DNA from: Polaromonas sp. YR568
GTDB taxonomy: Bacteria > Pseudomonadota > Gammaproteobacteria > Burkholderiales > Burkholderiaceae_C
Assembly: GCA_945860515.1 (NCBI GenBank)
Contig: CAMARI010000007.1
Coordinates: forward strand, 1 to 34,220
Length of the DNA stretch: 34,220 bases
Direction of reading: 5' to 3'
Below the pieces are notes generated by a model, which was not told the DNA's origin, searched no databases, and saw only the letters and a list, made by a program, of their open reading frames with translations. The translations under genes and the position numbers were made by a program. Shown piece after piece: positions 23,296-31,597 of the stretch (the first letter of the stretch is position 1; every line of letters begins with the position of its first letter).

Positions 23296-25923
23296 TCAGG
23301 CAGGTAAAGCGTCCTTCACCGTGTCCGCCATGTCGGTGTAGTCTTTGACTTTGTCAAAATTCAAATACTGATAAATCTGGTCGCTCGATGCCGTCAACAC
23401 ACCCATGTCCAGCATGTACTCGGCCTTGGTCGGAATGCGACCGAGCTTGGAGCAAATCGCTGCCAGTTCGGCTGATCCCAGATACACATTGGAATTTTTG
23501 CCCAAGCGGTTGGGGAAGTTGCGCGTCGACGTTGAGAACACCGTGGCGCCTTCTTTGACCTGCGCCTGGTTGCCCATGCACAGGCTGCAGCCGGGCATCT
23601 CCATACGCGCACCGGCGCTGCCCAACACGCCGTAGTGGCCTTCTTCGGTGAGTTGTTTGGCATCCATCTTGGTGGGCGGTGCCATCCAGAGTTTGACGGG
23701 AATGTCACGCTTGTTTTCCAGCAGCTTGGATGCGGCGCGGAAGTGACCGATATTGGTCATGCAGCTGCCGATGAAGACTTCGTCGATCTTGCTGCCTGCA
23801 ACATCGCTGAGCGTTTTCACATCGTCCGGGTCGTTCGGGCAGGCGACGATAGGCTCGTGGATGCCTGCCAGGTCGATTTCGATAACCGCAGCATATTCAG
23901 CATCTGCATCGCCTTTGAGCAGTTGCGGGTCGGCCAGCCATGCCTCCATAGCAGCGATGCGGCGCTTGATGGTGCGCACATCTGAGTAGCCGGTGGCGAT
24001 CATCCACTTGAGCATGGTGATGTTGCTGTTGATGTATTCAATGATGGGCTCTTTGTTCAGGTGCACGGTACAACCACCGGCTGAACGCTCGGCGGATGCA
24101 TCGCTGAGCTCGAACGCTTGTTCGACTTTCAGGTCAGGCAAGCCTTCAATCTCGAGGATTCGGCCCGAGAAGATGTTGATCTTGCCCTGCTTGGCGACCG
24201 TGAGTAAACCGGCCTTGATGGCGTACAGCGGAATCGCATTGACCAAATCACGCAGCGTGATGCCGGGCTGCATCTCACCTTTAAAGCGCACCAGCACGGA
24301 CTCCGGCATGTCCAGAGGCATCACGCCAGTCGCTGCGCCAAATGCCACCAGGCCAGAGCCTGCCGGAAAGCTGATGCCGATCGGAAAACGCGTGTGGCTA
24401 TCGCCACCTGTGCCGACGGTGTCTGGCAACAACATGCGGTTTAACCAGCTGTGAATAATGCCGTCACCGGGGCGCAGGGGAATGCCGCCGCGCGTGCTCA
24501 TGAAGTCTGGCAGCTCGTGGTGCATCTTCACGTCAACCGGCTTGGGGTAAGCCGCTGTGTGGCAAAACGATTGCATCACCAGGTCAGCGCTAAAGCCCAG
24601 GCAAGCCAGGTCTTTCAGCTCGTCGCGCGTCATCGGGCCGGTGGTGTCTTGTGAGCCGACTGACGTCATTTTGGGCTCGCAATAGGTGCCGGGACGTACG
24701 CCCTGCCCTTCTGGCAAACCGACGGCGCGCCCGACTATTTTTTGCGCCAGCGTAAAGCCCCGGCCATTGTCCATCGGGTCTTGCGGCAAGCGGAACTGGG
24801 TCGATGCGGGCAGGCCGAGTGCAAGGCGTGCCTTGGCAGTCAGGCCGCGGCCGACGATCAATGGAATGCGGCCGCCGGCACGAACTTCGTCAAACAGCAC
24901 CTCGCTTTTGAGTTTGAACTCCGCAATCACCTTGCCGTCTTTCAATGCCTTGCCGTCGTACGGGCGCAGCTCAAGCACATCGCCCATCGCCATCTGGCTG
25001 ACGTCGAGTTCGATAGGCAAAGCGCCTGAGTCTTCCATCGTGTTGTAGAAAATCGGTGCGATTTTGGAGCCCAGGCACACGCCACCAAAACGCTTGTTAG
25101 GCACAAATGGAATGTCTTGGCCAGTGAACCACAACACCGAGTTGGTGGCTGACTTGCGCGATGAACCCGTGCCCACCACGTCGCCCACATAAGCGACCAG
25201 ATGGCCTTTGGCCTTGAGTGAATCGATGAACTTGATCGGGCCGCGCTTACCCTCTTCTTCAGGCAAAGATTCGACAGGTTGGCCAGGACGCGGATTCTTG
25301 TGCATGGCAAGCGCATGCAGCGGAATGTCAGGGCGGCTCCAGGCGTCGGGCGCGGGCGACAAATCGTCGGTATTGATCTCGCCTGCGACCTTGAAGACCG
25401 TCAGCATGATGGACTCGGGCACTTCAGGCCGGCAGGTAAACCACTCTGCGTTGGCCCAGCTTTGCAGCACGGCCTTGGCGTAGGTGTTGCCCTTGTCGGC
25501 TTTTTCTTTCACGTCATGGAACTGGTCAAACATGAGCAGTGTGTTTTTCAGGCCAGCAGCGGCCTGAGTGGCGACACTGGCCTCGGCATCATCGAGCAGC
25601 GCAATCATGGGGCTGATGTTGTAGCCGCCCAGCATGGTGCCAAGCAACTGCGCCGCGTGTTCACGCGAGACAAGCGGGCATTTTTCAGTGCCGTGCGCCA
25701 AAGCAGCCAGATAGCTGGCTTTCACTTTAGCGGCATTGTCAACGCCTGCGGGCACGCGGTGGGTGATCAGCTCGACCAGAAATGCCTCTTCGCCTTTTGG
25801 TGGCGCCTTGAGCAGTTCGATGACTTCAGCGGTTTGCGCCGCAGACAGTGGCAAAGGTGGAATGCCCAGCACCGAGCGCTCAGCGACGTGGTTGCGGTAG
25901 GTTTGAATGAAAGTTGATGACAT
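23296..25923 (-). CDS. acnB: aconitate hydratase B / 2-methylisocitrate dehydratase
   Basis: Interconverts citrate and isocitrate in the TCA cycle; AcnB is also an RNA-binding regulator when its cluster is lost. The 875-residue protein has the AcnB domain order: an N-terminal HEAT-like helical domain (residues ~1-160), the swivel domain (from [20 protein letters not shown]), and the catalytic part. The three 4Fe-4S cysteines are C721 in SCMTNIGHF, and C779 and C782 in GCSLCMGN, with the spacing expected of AcnB. A strong AGGAGA precedes the ATG. It is the last gene of the mdh, CoA lyase, exported-protein operon, 16 bases after its neighbour. Confidence 0.97.
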   Translation of the reverse strand: MSSTFIQTYRNHVAERSVLGIPPLPLSAAQTAEVIELLKAPPKGEEAFLVELITHRVPAGVDNAAKVKASYLAALAHGTEKCPLVSREHAAQLLGTMLGGYNISPMIALLDDAEASVATQAAAGLKNTLLMFDQFHDVKEKADKGNTYAKAVLQSWANAEWFTCRPEVPESIMLTVFKVAGEINTDDLSPAPDAWSRPDIPLHALAMHKNPRPGQPVESLPEEEGKRGPIKFIDSLKAKGHLVAYVGDVVGTGSSRKSATNSVLWFTGQDIPFVPNKRFGGVCLGSKIAPIFYNTMEDSGALPIELDVSQMAMGDVLELRPYDGKALKDGKVIAEFKLKSEVLFDEVRAGGRIPLIVGRGLTAKARLALGLPASTQFRLPQDPMDNGRGFTLAQKIVGRAVGLPEGQGVRPGTYCEPKMTSVGSQDTTGPMTRDELKDLACLGFSADLVMQSFCHTAAYPKPVDVKMHHELPDFMSTRGGIPLRPGDGIIHSWLNRMLLPDTVGTGGDSHTRFPIGISFPAGSGLVAFGAATGVMPLDMPESVLVRFKGEMQPGITLRDLVNAIPLYAIKAGLLTVAKQGKINIFSGRILEIEGLPDLKVEQAFELSDASAERSAGGCTVHLNKEPIIEYINSNITMLKWMIATGYSDVRTIKRRIAAMEAWLADPQLLKGDADAEYAAVIEIDLAGIHEPIVACPNDPDDVKTLSDVAGSKIDEVFIGSCMTNIGHFRAASKLLENKRDIPVKLWMAPPTKMDAKQLTEEGHYGVLGSAGARMEMPGCSLCMGNQAQVKEGATVFSTSTRNFPNRLGKNSNVYLGSAELAAICSKLGRIPTKAEYMLDMGVLTASSDQIYQYLNFDKVKDYTDMADTVKDALPA

Positions 25924-25939
25924 GGTTTTCTCCTAAAAA

Positions 25940-26530
25940 TTATTGGGTGGCTGCTGGGGCTAATGCGGGGACCGAGGCAGGCGCTGAAACTGGACTGTCC
26001 AGCAAGCCTGGGCGCGGGTTCCTTTTAAGCTCGTCGGCCAGGGTGATTTGCTCGGGGCTCATGCATTCATCCGCCAGGCGCCGGCCCAGCTTTTGGCTCA
26101 TCAGCATGGATTTGTTACCCAACTGTAGCCAGAATGCGCCTCTTTTGGGGTCTTCAAGCCGAATCGCACCGGTACGACTTTCAACTGGGTGCATGCTAAA
26201 ACGGGCACCCTTGGTTTGCAACACAAAAAAGCCGGGGCGACGCTTACTGGGCGTGAGCGTGACCGAATTCCCCAATTCGCAGGCAATGGTGCCAACAAAG
26301 ACACGTTTGGCTATTTCAAGGTCTTCCGCAGTCAGGTTGATGTTCGGGTCTTCGTCGATCGGTGTGACTTCTTCAACCGCTTTCAGGGCCGACCGCCTGA
26401 TTTCAGCAGGTGACTTTTGCGCTGGCTTTTTAGTTTCAGCCTTCGCGGGTGCATTGGCCGACGCCGCCGTTTGCGACAAGATAGCAGCCGGAAAGGCAAA
26501 GATGCAGATTGCTAGGACGAGTGGTTTCAT
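25940..26530 (-). CDS. Small exported protein, possible MliC-like fold
   Basis: Unrecognised at high confidence. From ATG 26530 it has 196 residues (the longer frame to 26671 runs back into the CoA lyase). A signal peptide is visible: MKPLVLAICIFAFPAAILSQ then TAASA. A lysine-rich linker follows, then a core of about 85 residues: ACELGNSVTLTP, GFFVLQTKGARFSMHPVESR, TGAIRLEDPKRGAFWLQLGN, KSMLMSQKLGRRLADECM. The pattern Cys, beta strands, S-x-TGA, FW-x-x-x-G-x-K, Cys recalls MliC/PliC lysozyme inhibitors, but the match is weak. The C-terminus is Pro/Ala-rich. It sits between the CoA lyase (7-base gap) and acnB (16-base gap), an odd place for a periplasmic protein. Confidence 0.7.
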   Translation of the reverse strand: MKPLVLAICIFAFPAAILSQTAASANAPAKAETKKPAQKSPAEIRRSALKAVEEVTPIDEDPNINLTAEDLEIAKRVFVGTIACELGNSVTLTPSKRRPGFFVLQTKGARFSMHPVESRTGAIRLEDPKRGAFWLQLGNKSMLMSQKLGRRLADECMSPEQITLADELKRNPRPGLLDSPVSAPASVPALAPAATQ

Positions 26531-26537
26531 GCCGTTC

Positions 26538-27512
26538 CTAAAAATAGATCTGTGACTCGGCTGGCAACTCACGGCCCGTCTGGTGCGCACGCTCCAAGAC
26601 CTGCCAGTAATAGCGATAACTGGCGCGGTCGTGCAATTTACCCTCGAAGCTGATCGGAGCCCACTCTTCACGCACGGCAGCAGCTATTATTCGTGTAGCA
26701 TCTTCAATCTCACCTTCAGTCGGTGCGAAGGCCACCAGAATCGGGCGAATCTGGTTCGGATGAATGCTCCACATGCGGGTGTAGCCAAACTCGCGAAAAG
26801 CCCGGCTTGCAGCCATCGTCATGGCGGCTGCATCATTAAATTCTGTCACCACGCAATGCGAGGGTGTTTTGCTGTTGGCGTGGCAGGCCGAGGCTATCTC
26901 CAGCTTGGCGCGCACCACCAGCGGGTGGTCGAACTGGCCCTGGCTGGTCATGCCATGCGCAGGTATGGCACCGCTATGGCTCGATACAAAGTCCATCAGG
27001 CCAAAGCTGATTGACTGCACACGCGGATGCGCGGCAATCTCGAAAGCGCGGTGCACAGCAGCGGGCGATTCAATCAACACGTGTATGGGTAAACGCTCGG
27101 CATGCACACCGTTCAGGGCTTTTTCAATCCGCATCACGTCGCCCGCTGACTCGACTTTAGGCACCATGATGTGGCAAAGCCTGTCGCCCACCGTGCCGGC
27201 AATGGTGGCCACGTCAGCCTCAAACGCGGGGTGGTCGATGGGATGGACACGCACTGCCACGCGGGCCTTGGGGCTGGCCAGGGCGACCAGCGCCACCACC
27301 ATGGCGGCGTGGTCGGCCTCACCGCCCACCGGCGCACCGTCTTCACAGTCCAGCGTCACGTCAAAAACGCAAGCGCCGAACTCCGCGCACATGTCGGCCT
27401 GCAGTTGCAGGCTTTTGCGCATGCGCGCCTCAACGCCGCTGTAGTGGTCGCAAACCGGCAAGAAACCAGTTGCAGCCTGAGCGCCGAGAAGAACCTCTCT
27501 GGGGTGAGCCAT
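26538..27512 (-). CDS. HpcH/HpaI-CitE-like CoA-ester lyase
   Basis: A 324-residue TIM-barrel protein related to the citrate lyase beta subunit, malyl-CoA and citramalyl-CoA lyases. Seen: FDVTLDCEDGAPVG near residue 55 (metal/CoA region), VRVHPIDHPAFEAD near 97, IMVPKVESAGDVMRIEKAL near 122, HVLIESPAAVHRAFEIAAHP near 147 with the metal-binding Glu, and SFGLMDFVSSHSGAIP. The YTRMWSIHPNQIRPI C-terminal segment is typical. ATG 27512 is chosen because it abuts the mdh stop; the longer frame to 27620 overlaps mdh. The substrate (malyl-CoA, citramalyl-CoA or other) is not determined; its operon suggests a C4-acid role. The 5' junction contains an 11-bp tandem duplication. Confidence 0.88.
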   Translation of the reverse strand: MAHPREVLLGAQAATGFLPVCDHYSGVEARMRKSLQLQADMCAEFGACVFDVTLDCEDGAPVGGEADHAAMVVALVALASPKARVAVRVHPIDHPAFEADVATIAGTVGDRLCHIMVPKVESAGDVMRIEKALNGVHAERLPIHVLIESPAAVHRAFEIAAHPRVQSISFGLMDFVSSHSGAIPAHGMTSQGQFDHPLVVRAKLEIASACHANSKTPSHCVVTEFNDAAAMTMAASRAFREFGYTRMWSIHPNQIRPILVAFAPTEGEIEDATRIIAAAVREEWAPISFEGKLHDRASYRYYWQVLERAHQTGRELPAESQIYF

Positions 27513-27532
27513 TAGAGGAGGATTAGAGGAGG
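27511..27532. repeat. Perfect 11-bp tandem duplication at the mdh/CoA-lyase junction
   Basis: ATTAGAGGAGG occurs twice in direct tandem (27511-27521, 27522-27532). On the minus strand the first copy met carries the mdh stop (CTC CTC TAA) and the second carries the lyase start (CTCCTCTAATG). Without the duplication the genes would have the common TAATG stop/start overlap. Confidence 0.9.
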
Positions 27533-28509
27533 TGTTTGACGCCGTCTTGCTCGCCTTGCAGCTCTGCCAATGTCTTGTTGATGCAAGTCTGGCTGAATTC
27601 ATCAATGACCAGGCCTTCAACCAGTTTGTATTCTCCGCCTTCGCAGGTCACGGGGAAACCAAACATGGTGCCGTCCGGAATGCCGTACTGGCCGCCCGAT
27701 GCGATACCCATGGTGACCCACTTGCCGTGGGTGCCCAGTGCCCAGTCGCGCATGTGGTCGATGGCGGCGTTGGCGGCCGATGCGGCTGACGACACGCCGC
27801 GCGCTTCAATGATGGCCGCACCGCGCTTGCCAACGGTTGGCAAGAAGGTGTTGGCGTTCCAGTCCTGGTCGTTGATCATGGCGGCAACGCTTTCGCCCTT
27901 GATGGTGGCAAACCGGTAGTCAGCGTACATGGTGGGCGAATGGTTGCCCCACACGCAGAGTTTTTCAATGTCGGCCACCGCCTTGCCGGTTTTGGCCGCA
28001 ACCTGACTGGCCGCGCGGTTGTGGTCCAGGCGCAGCATGGCGGTGAAGTTTTTGCGCGGCAGATCGGGCGCGCTTTTCATGGCGATCCATGCGTTGGTGT
28101 TGGCCGGGTTGCCGACCACCAGCACCTTCACGTTGCGGCTGGCCACGGCGTTCAACGCCTTGCCCTGGGCGATAAAAATCGCGCCGTTCACGGCCAGCAA
28201 CTCGGCACGCTCCATGCCCGGGCCGCGTGGGCGGGACCCCACCAGCAGTGCATAGTCGGTGTCTTTGAAAGCCGTCATCGGGTCGCTGTGCGCTTCCATG
28301 CCCACCAGCAGAGGAAAGGCACAGTCGTCGAGTTCCATCATCACGCCTTTGAGGGCTTTTTGCGGGCCCTCAACCGGGACTTCCAGCAATTGCAAAATCA
28401 CGGGCTGGTCTTTGCCCAGCATTTCGCCGGAAGCAATACGAAACAGCAGCGCGTAGCCAATTTGGCCGGCTGCACCGGTAACGGCAACGCGGACGGGTTT
28501 TTTGGTCAT
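27523..28509 (-). CDS. mdh: malate dehydrogenase
   Basis: NAD-dependent interconversion of malate and oxaloacetate in the TCA cycle. From ATG 28509 it has 328 residues, the length of the cytosolic-type (group 2) bacterial enzymes of betaproteobacteria; the frame to 28554 adds 15 residues with no match. Seen: the nucleotide-binding [15 protein letters not shown] (residues 11-25), [16 protein letters not shown] with substrate-binding arginines near 92-98, [13 protein letters not shown] near 128, [11 protein letters not shown] near 159 (catalytic Asp), and [13 protein letters not shown] with the catalytic His near 187. It is the first gene of the minus-strand operon, opposite a GntR gene across a palindrome. 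Confidence 0.96.
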   Translation of the reverse strand: MTKKPVRVAVTGAAGQIGYALLFRIASGEMLGKDQPVILQLLEVPVEGPQKALKGVMMELDDCAFPLLVGMEAHSDPMTAFKDTDYALLVGSRPRGPGMERAELLAVNGAIFIAQGKALNAVASRNVKVLVVGNPANTNAWIAMKSAPDLPRKNFTAMLRLDHNRAASQVAAKTGKAVADIEKLCVWGNHSPTMYADYRFATIKGESVAAMINDQDWNANTFLPTVGKRGAAIIEARGVSSAASAANAAIDHMRDWALGTHGKWVTMGIASGGQYGIPDGTMFGFPVTCEGGEYKLVEGLVIDEFSQTCINKTLAELQGEQDGVKHLL

Positions 28510-28605
28510 GATGGGAACTTTCAGAAAGTTAGTAAAACTGTTGCCGTGCAGCAATGACAGCCGGGCATTTTAGCGCCGAATAATGCCATGCGTCAATTTG
28601 TCTTA

Positions 28606-28621
28606 TATCTTATATAAGATA
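28606..28621. promoter_or_regulatory. 16-bp palindromic operator between mdh and the GntR/UTRA gene
   Basis: TATCTTATATAAGATA is a perfect 16-bp palindrome in the 138-base divergent space, 27 bases before the GntR ATG and about 97 bases before mdh. It is flanked by partial repeats (TCTTA on the left, AGATAA on the right). A palindrome of this size between a regulator and a divergent operon suggests GntR binding and control of both directions. Binding is inferred. Confidence 0.75.
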
Positions 28622-28647
28622 AGATAAAGCCTACCTGAAGACTCCCT

Positions 28648-29430
28648 ATGGCAGCCATTCCTTCCTTCGCATCCCCCTCACCGGCCGACGAGTCAAACAC
28701 CGCCACGCCCGCCTTCAGCCCGCTGTACCAGCAGATCAAAGCCTTGATTTTGCAAAGTCTGCAGTCCGGCGAGTGGAAGCCCGGCGAAGCGATTCCGTCG
28801 GAAATGGACCTGGCCACCCGCTACCGCGTCAGCCAGGGCACGGTGCGCAAAGCCATTGACGAGCTGGCTACCAGCAATTTGGTCATGCGCCGCCAGGGCA
28901 AGGGCACTTTTGTGGCAACGCATGCCGAGCAGCATGTGCAGTTCCGCTTCCTCAAGCTGGTGCCCGACAGCGGCACACCAGGCAGCGAAGGCCCAGCCCA
29001 GCGCGAGATCATCGATTGCCGACGCGCCCGGGCCACTGCCGATGTGGCAAGGGCCTTGGCTCTGCGCAGTGGCGACGCCGTGTTGCAAGCGCGTCGGGTA
29101 CTCAGTTTTGCGGGCGTCCCCACAATTCTTGAAGACATCTGGCTGCCCGCAGCCCCGTTCAAAGGCCTGACCGCCGAGCGCTTGGCCGACTACCACGGCC
29201 CGATGTATGCGCTGTTTGAAACTGAATTCAATATGCGCATGCTTCGGGCAGAAGAAAAAATTCGCGCTGAGTCGGCCATTGACGGGCGTGAGAAGCTATT
29301 AAAAGTAGAGCATGGAACGCCGCTTCTGAGCGTGGAGCGGATTGCCTACACCTATCAAAATGTGCCGATGGAGCTGCGCCGGGGCTACTACCGCACCGAT
29401 ACGCACCACTATCACAACACACTGAACTGA
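28648..29430 (+). CDS. GntR family regulator, HutC/UTRA subgroup
   Basis: A 260-residue regulator. The winged helix runs from PLYQQIKALILQSLQSGEWK (residues 26-45) through AIPSEMDLATRYRVSQGTVR with KAIDELATSNLVMRRQGKGT (to about 90). The UTRA effector domain follows (about 100-255), with RRVLSFAGVPTILEDIWLP, MYALFETEFNMRMLRAEEKI and the final MELRRGYYRTDTHHYHNTL. Likely a repressor of mdh-acnB that responds to a carboxylic acid, because it is divergent from that operon across a 16-bp palindrome; this is inference. Its stop overlaps the DUF2256 start by one base (TGATG). A GCTAT palindrome lies within the gene at 29295-29311. Confidence 0.92.
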   Translation: MAAIPSFASPSPADESNTATPAFSPLYQQIKALILQSLQSGEWKPGEAIPSEMDLATRYRVSQGTVRKAIDELATSNLVMRRQGKGTFVATHAEQHVQFRFLKLVPDSGTPGSEGPAQREIIDCRRARATADVARALALRSGDAVLQARRVLSFAGVPTILEDIWLPAAPFKGLTAERLADYHGPMYALFETEFNMRMLRAEEKIRAESAIDGREKLLKVEHGTPLLSVERIAYTYQNVPMELRRGYYRTDTHHYHNTLN

Positions 29431-29612
29431 TGCCCGAAAAGTCAGGATTCAAGGGCAACAAGGCGTCGCTCCCGAGCAAGCCCTGTGTGGCCTGCGGCCG
29501 CGAGATGACCTGGCGCAAGAGCTGGGCCAAGAACTGGGCTGACGTCAAGTATTGCTCGGATGCTTGCCGCGCCCAAAAAGGCAAAGCAACCAGCAAGGTG
29601 CCTGCCGCCTGA
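29430..29612 (+). CDS. DUF2256 zinc-ribbon-like protein
   Basis: A 60-residue basic protein. Four cysteines in CVAC (19, 22) and CSDAC (42, 46), with WRKSWAKNWADVKYC between them, make the DUF2256 pattern and probably bind one zinc. The start KSGFKGNKASLPSKPC is also typical. DUF2256 proteins are often encoded next to cryptochrome/photolyase-like genes, as here (87 bases upstream of one). The molecular role is unknown. The ATG overlaps the GntR stop by one base, so translation is coupled to that regulator. I am confident of the family, not of its function. Confidence 0.85.
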   Translation: MPEKSGFKGNKASLPSKPCVACGREMTWRKSWAKNWADVKYCSDACRAQKGKATSKVPAA

Positions 29613-29699
29613 ACGCCTCTTTATCCGCAGCCCGCACTGGCGATGTGGTCTTGATGTCGACACCAAAATACCAACCAGTCGCCAAATAGAATCTCCAGT

Positions 29700-31343
29700 A
29701 TGCAATCTAAAAAAACGCGTCATTTGGTGCTCATTTTGGGCGACCAACTGGACGAGGCTTCCAGTGCCTTTGACGGGTTTGACCCAGAACAAGACACCGT
29801 GTTGATGGTGGAGGCTTTTGAGGAGTCCACCCATGTCTGGTCGCACAAAATTCGCACCACCCTGTTTTTGTCTGCCATGCGGCATTTTGCTGAAAGCCTG
29901 AAACAGCGCGGCTGGCACGTGGACTACCGGGCAATGGACACGCACAGCGACCGATCCTTGGCCGAAGGCCTGCTGGCAGCGATCAAAGAGCGCCAGCCGC
30001 AAGCCGTCATTGGCGTGGAGCCAGGTGACTTGCGGGTCAGGCAACAGATTGAGCATGCTGTTCAGACTGCTATTAAATCAGCAGCTATTCGCGCAGATAT
30101 CCATTCATCAAAACCGATAAAAGATACTCAAAAAGAGTCGGGCAGCGCGATGTCGGGTCACTCACCGGCTGGTTTTTTGACCTGGCGCGAAGACAAACAC
30201 TTTTTATGCGGTCTGCCCCAGTTCCGCAAGTGGGCGGGCAAGTCCACCACCCTGCGGATGGAGTTTTTCTATCGGCAAATGCGCAAGCAATACAAAGTGC
30301 TGATGGCCGGGGATGAACCTGTGGGTGGGCAGTGGAACTTTGATGCTGACAACCGCAAGAGCTTTGGCAAGGCGGGACCGCAAAACGTGCCCAAAGCGGT
30401 TCAATACAAGCCCGATGCCATCACCCATGACGTCATCCAACTGGTCAATACCCACTTTGCAGCGCACCCTGGCCAGCTGGAAGACTTCAACTGGCCGGTG
30501 ACCCGTGAGCAGGCCTTGCTGGCCCTGAAAGACTTCATCGCCAACCGTCTGCCGCAGTTTGGGCCGCATGAAGACGCGATGTGGACAAATCTTGACTTCG
30601 GCTGGCATTCGTTGCTGTCCAGCTCGCTCAACTTGAAGCTGCTCAACCCGCTAGAAGTCATTCAGGCCGCCGAAGCCGCCTACAAAAAGCATGACCTGGA
30701 CCTGGCCAGCGTGGAGGGTTTCATCAGGCAGATCCTGGGCTGGCGCGAGTTCATGCGCGGCGTGTACTTCATCGACATGCCCGAGCTGAAAACTGCCAAC
30801 CATTACGGACACACCAACCCATTACCCAAGTGGTACTGGACCGGGGACACCCACATGAATTGCATGAAGCAATGCATTGGCCAGACGCTCCAAAACGGCT
30901 ACTCGCACCACATTCAACGGCTGATGGTCACTGGCATGTTTGGCGTCACCGCGCAGATCAACCCGCAAGCCGTTTGCGACTGGTATCTGGCGGTCTATGT
31001 CGACGCGGTGGAATGGGTAGAACTGCCCAACACGGCAGGCATGGCGCTGTTTGCCAATGGCGGGCGCTTTACCAGCAAGCCTTATGTGGCTAGCGGCGCT
31101 TATGTCAAACGCATGAGTAATTACTGCAGCGACTGCAAATACGAGAGCGAGACACGAGTGGGCGCTAACGCCTGCCCCATGACCACGCTGTACTGGAATT
31201 TTCTGGACCAGCACGAGGCCAGCTTTGCAGGCAACCCACGCACCGCGCTGATGGTCAAAAACTTGCAGCGCATGACACCCGAACTGCGGGCAGAAGTACG
31301 CGCGCGCGCCAGCGAAATGCTGGCTGATCTGGACAGTTTGTGA
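29700..31343 (+). CDS. Iron-sulfur bacterial cryptochrome/(6-4) photolyase (FeS-BCP, PhrB-like)
   Basis: A flavoprotein that repairs UV (6-4) photoproducts or acts as a blue-light sensor. The N-terminus LVLILGDQLD is typical; the catalytic region includes the HFLCGLPQFRKWAGKSTTLR block with MEFFYRQMRKQY. Four 4Fe-4S cysteines are at C388, C476, C479 and C492; their spacing (88, 3, 13) equals that known for Agrobacterium PhrB (350, 438, 441, 454). The C-terminal FAD region includes GYSHHIQRLMVTG. The 547-residue protein is about 40 residues longer than PhrB, explained by an insert at about 120-160. The start ATG 29700 has no clear Shine-Dalgarno. DUF2256 lies upstream. Confidence 0.92.
   Translation: MQSKKTRHLVLILGDQLDEASSAFDGFDPEQDTVLMVEAFEESTHVWSHKIRTTLFLSAMRHFAESLKQRGWHVDYRAMDTHSDRSLAEGLLAAIKERQPQAVIGVEPGDLRVRQQIEHAVQTAIKSAAIRADIHSSKPIKDTQKESGSAMSGHSPAGFLTWREDKHFLCGLPQFRKWAGKSTTLRMEFFYRQMRKQYKVLMAGDEPVGGQWNFDADNRKSFGKAGPQNVPKAVQYKPDAITHDVIQLVNTHFAAHPGQLEDFNWPVTREQALLALKDFIANRLPQFGPHEDAMWTNLDFGWHSLLSSSLNLKLLNPLEVIQAAEAAYKKHDLDLASVEGFIRQILGWREFMRGVYFIDMPELKTANHYGHTNPLPKWYWTGDTHMNCMKQCIGQTLQNGYSHHIQRLMVTGMFGVTAQINPQAVCDWYLAVYVDAVEWVELPNTAGMALFANGGRFTSKPYVASGAYVKRMSNYCSDCKYESETRVGANACPMTTLYWNFLDQHEASFAGNPRTALMVKNLQRMTPELRAEVRARASEMLADLDSL
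30061..30180 (+). repeat. Probable in-frame repeat insertion in the photolyase gene
   Basis: The DNA between AVQTA and LTWREDKHFL is unusually AT-rich for this gene and adds about 40 residues (KSAAIRADIHSSKPIKDTQK and on) absent in the usual family. It contains GCTATTAAATCAGCAGC and a second GCTAT (30069-30088), followed by TCGCGC, resembling the dispersed palindromes at 8826 and elsewhere. Extent is estimated from the residue offset to PhrB. Confidence 0.5.
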
Positions 31344-31365
31344 ATCGCTTGTCAGTCCCTCGTAA

Positions 31366-31524
31366 ATCAACTCAAGCCGGGGCGAACTTGAGCCGAATGT
31401 CCGCTGGACCTGGGTGGACAATTCGGATGTTCGTTGGGTGACTGTTGCGCTCGGACTAGAAACGGGCACCTACGAGCCACAAAACAACAGGCTGCAATTG
31501 GGCTTGAAATGGCACGTTCGATGA
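31366..31524 (+). pseudogene. Possible C-terminal stub of an outer-membrane beta-barrel protein
   Basis: An open frame without a start gives INSSRGELEPNVRWTWVDNS, then DVRWVTVALGLETGTYEPQN, then NRLQLGLKWHVR and a stop at 31522-31524. Alternating polar/hydrophobic residues and the aromatic-rich end resemble the last strands of a beta-barrel. The frame is closed upstream at 31363. I do not recognise the exact family. The remaining ~70 bases to 31597 hold nothing visible. Confidence 0.3.
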
Positions 31525-31597
31525 GCTTGGCGATTGGACCTCATGGCACAAAAGATAACTGCTTGTGACGTGCGACGACAAGGTGCCAAACTGGGTA

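Noticed and set aside
28856-29170. Long alternative frames within the GntR gene and other genes on both strands
   Set aside because: Shadow frames of GC-rich genes without family motifs.
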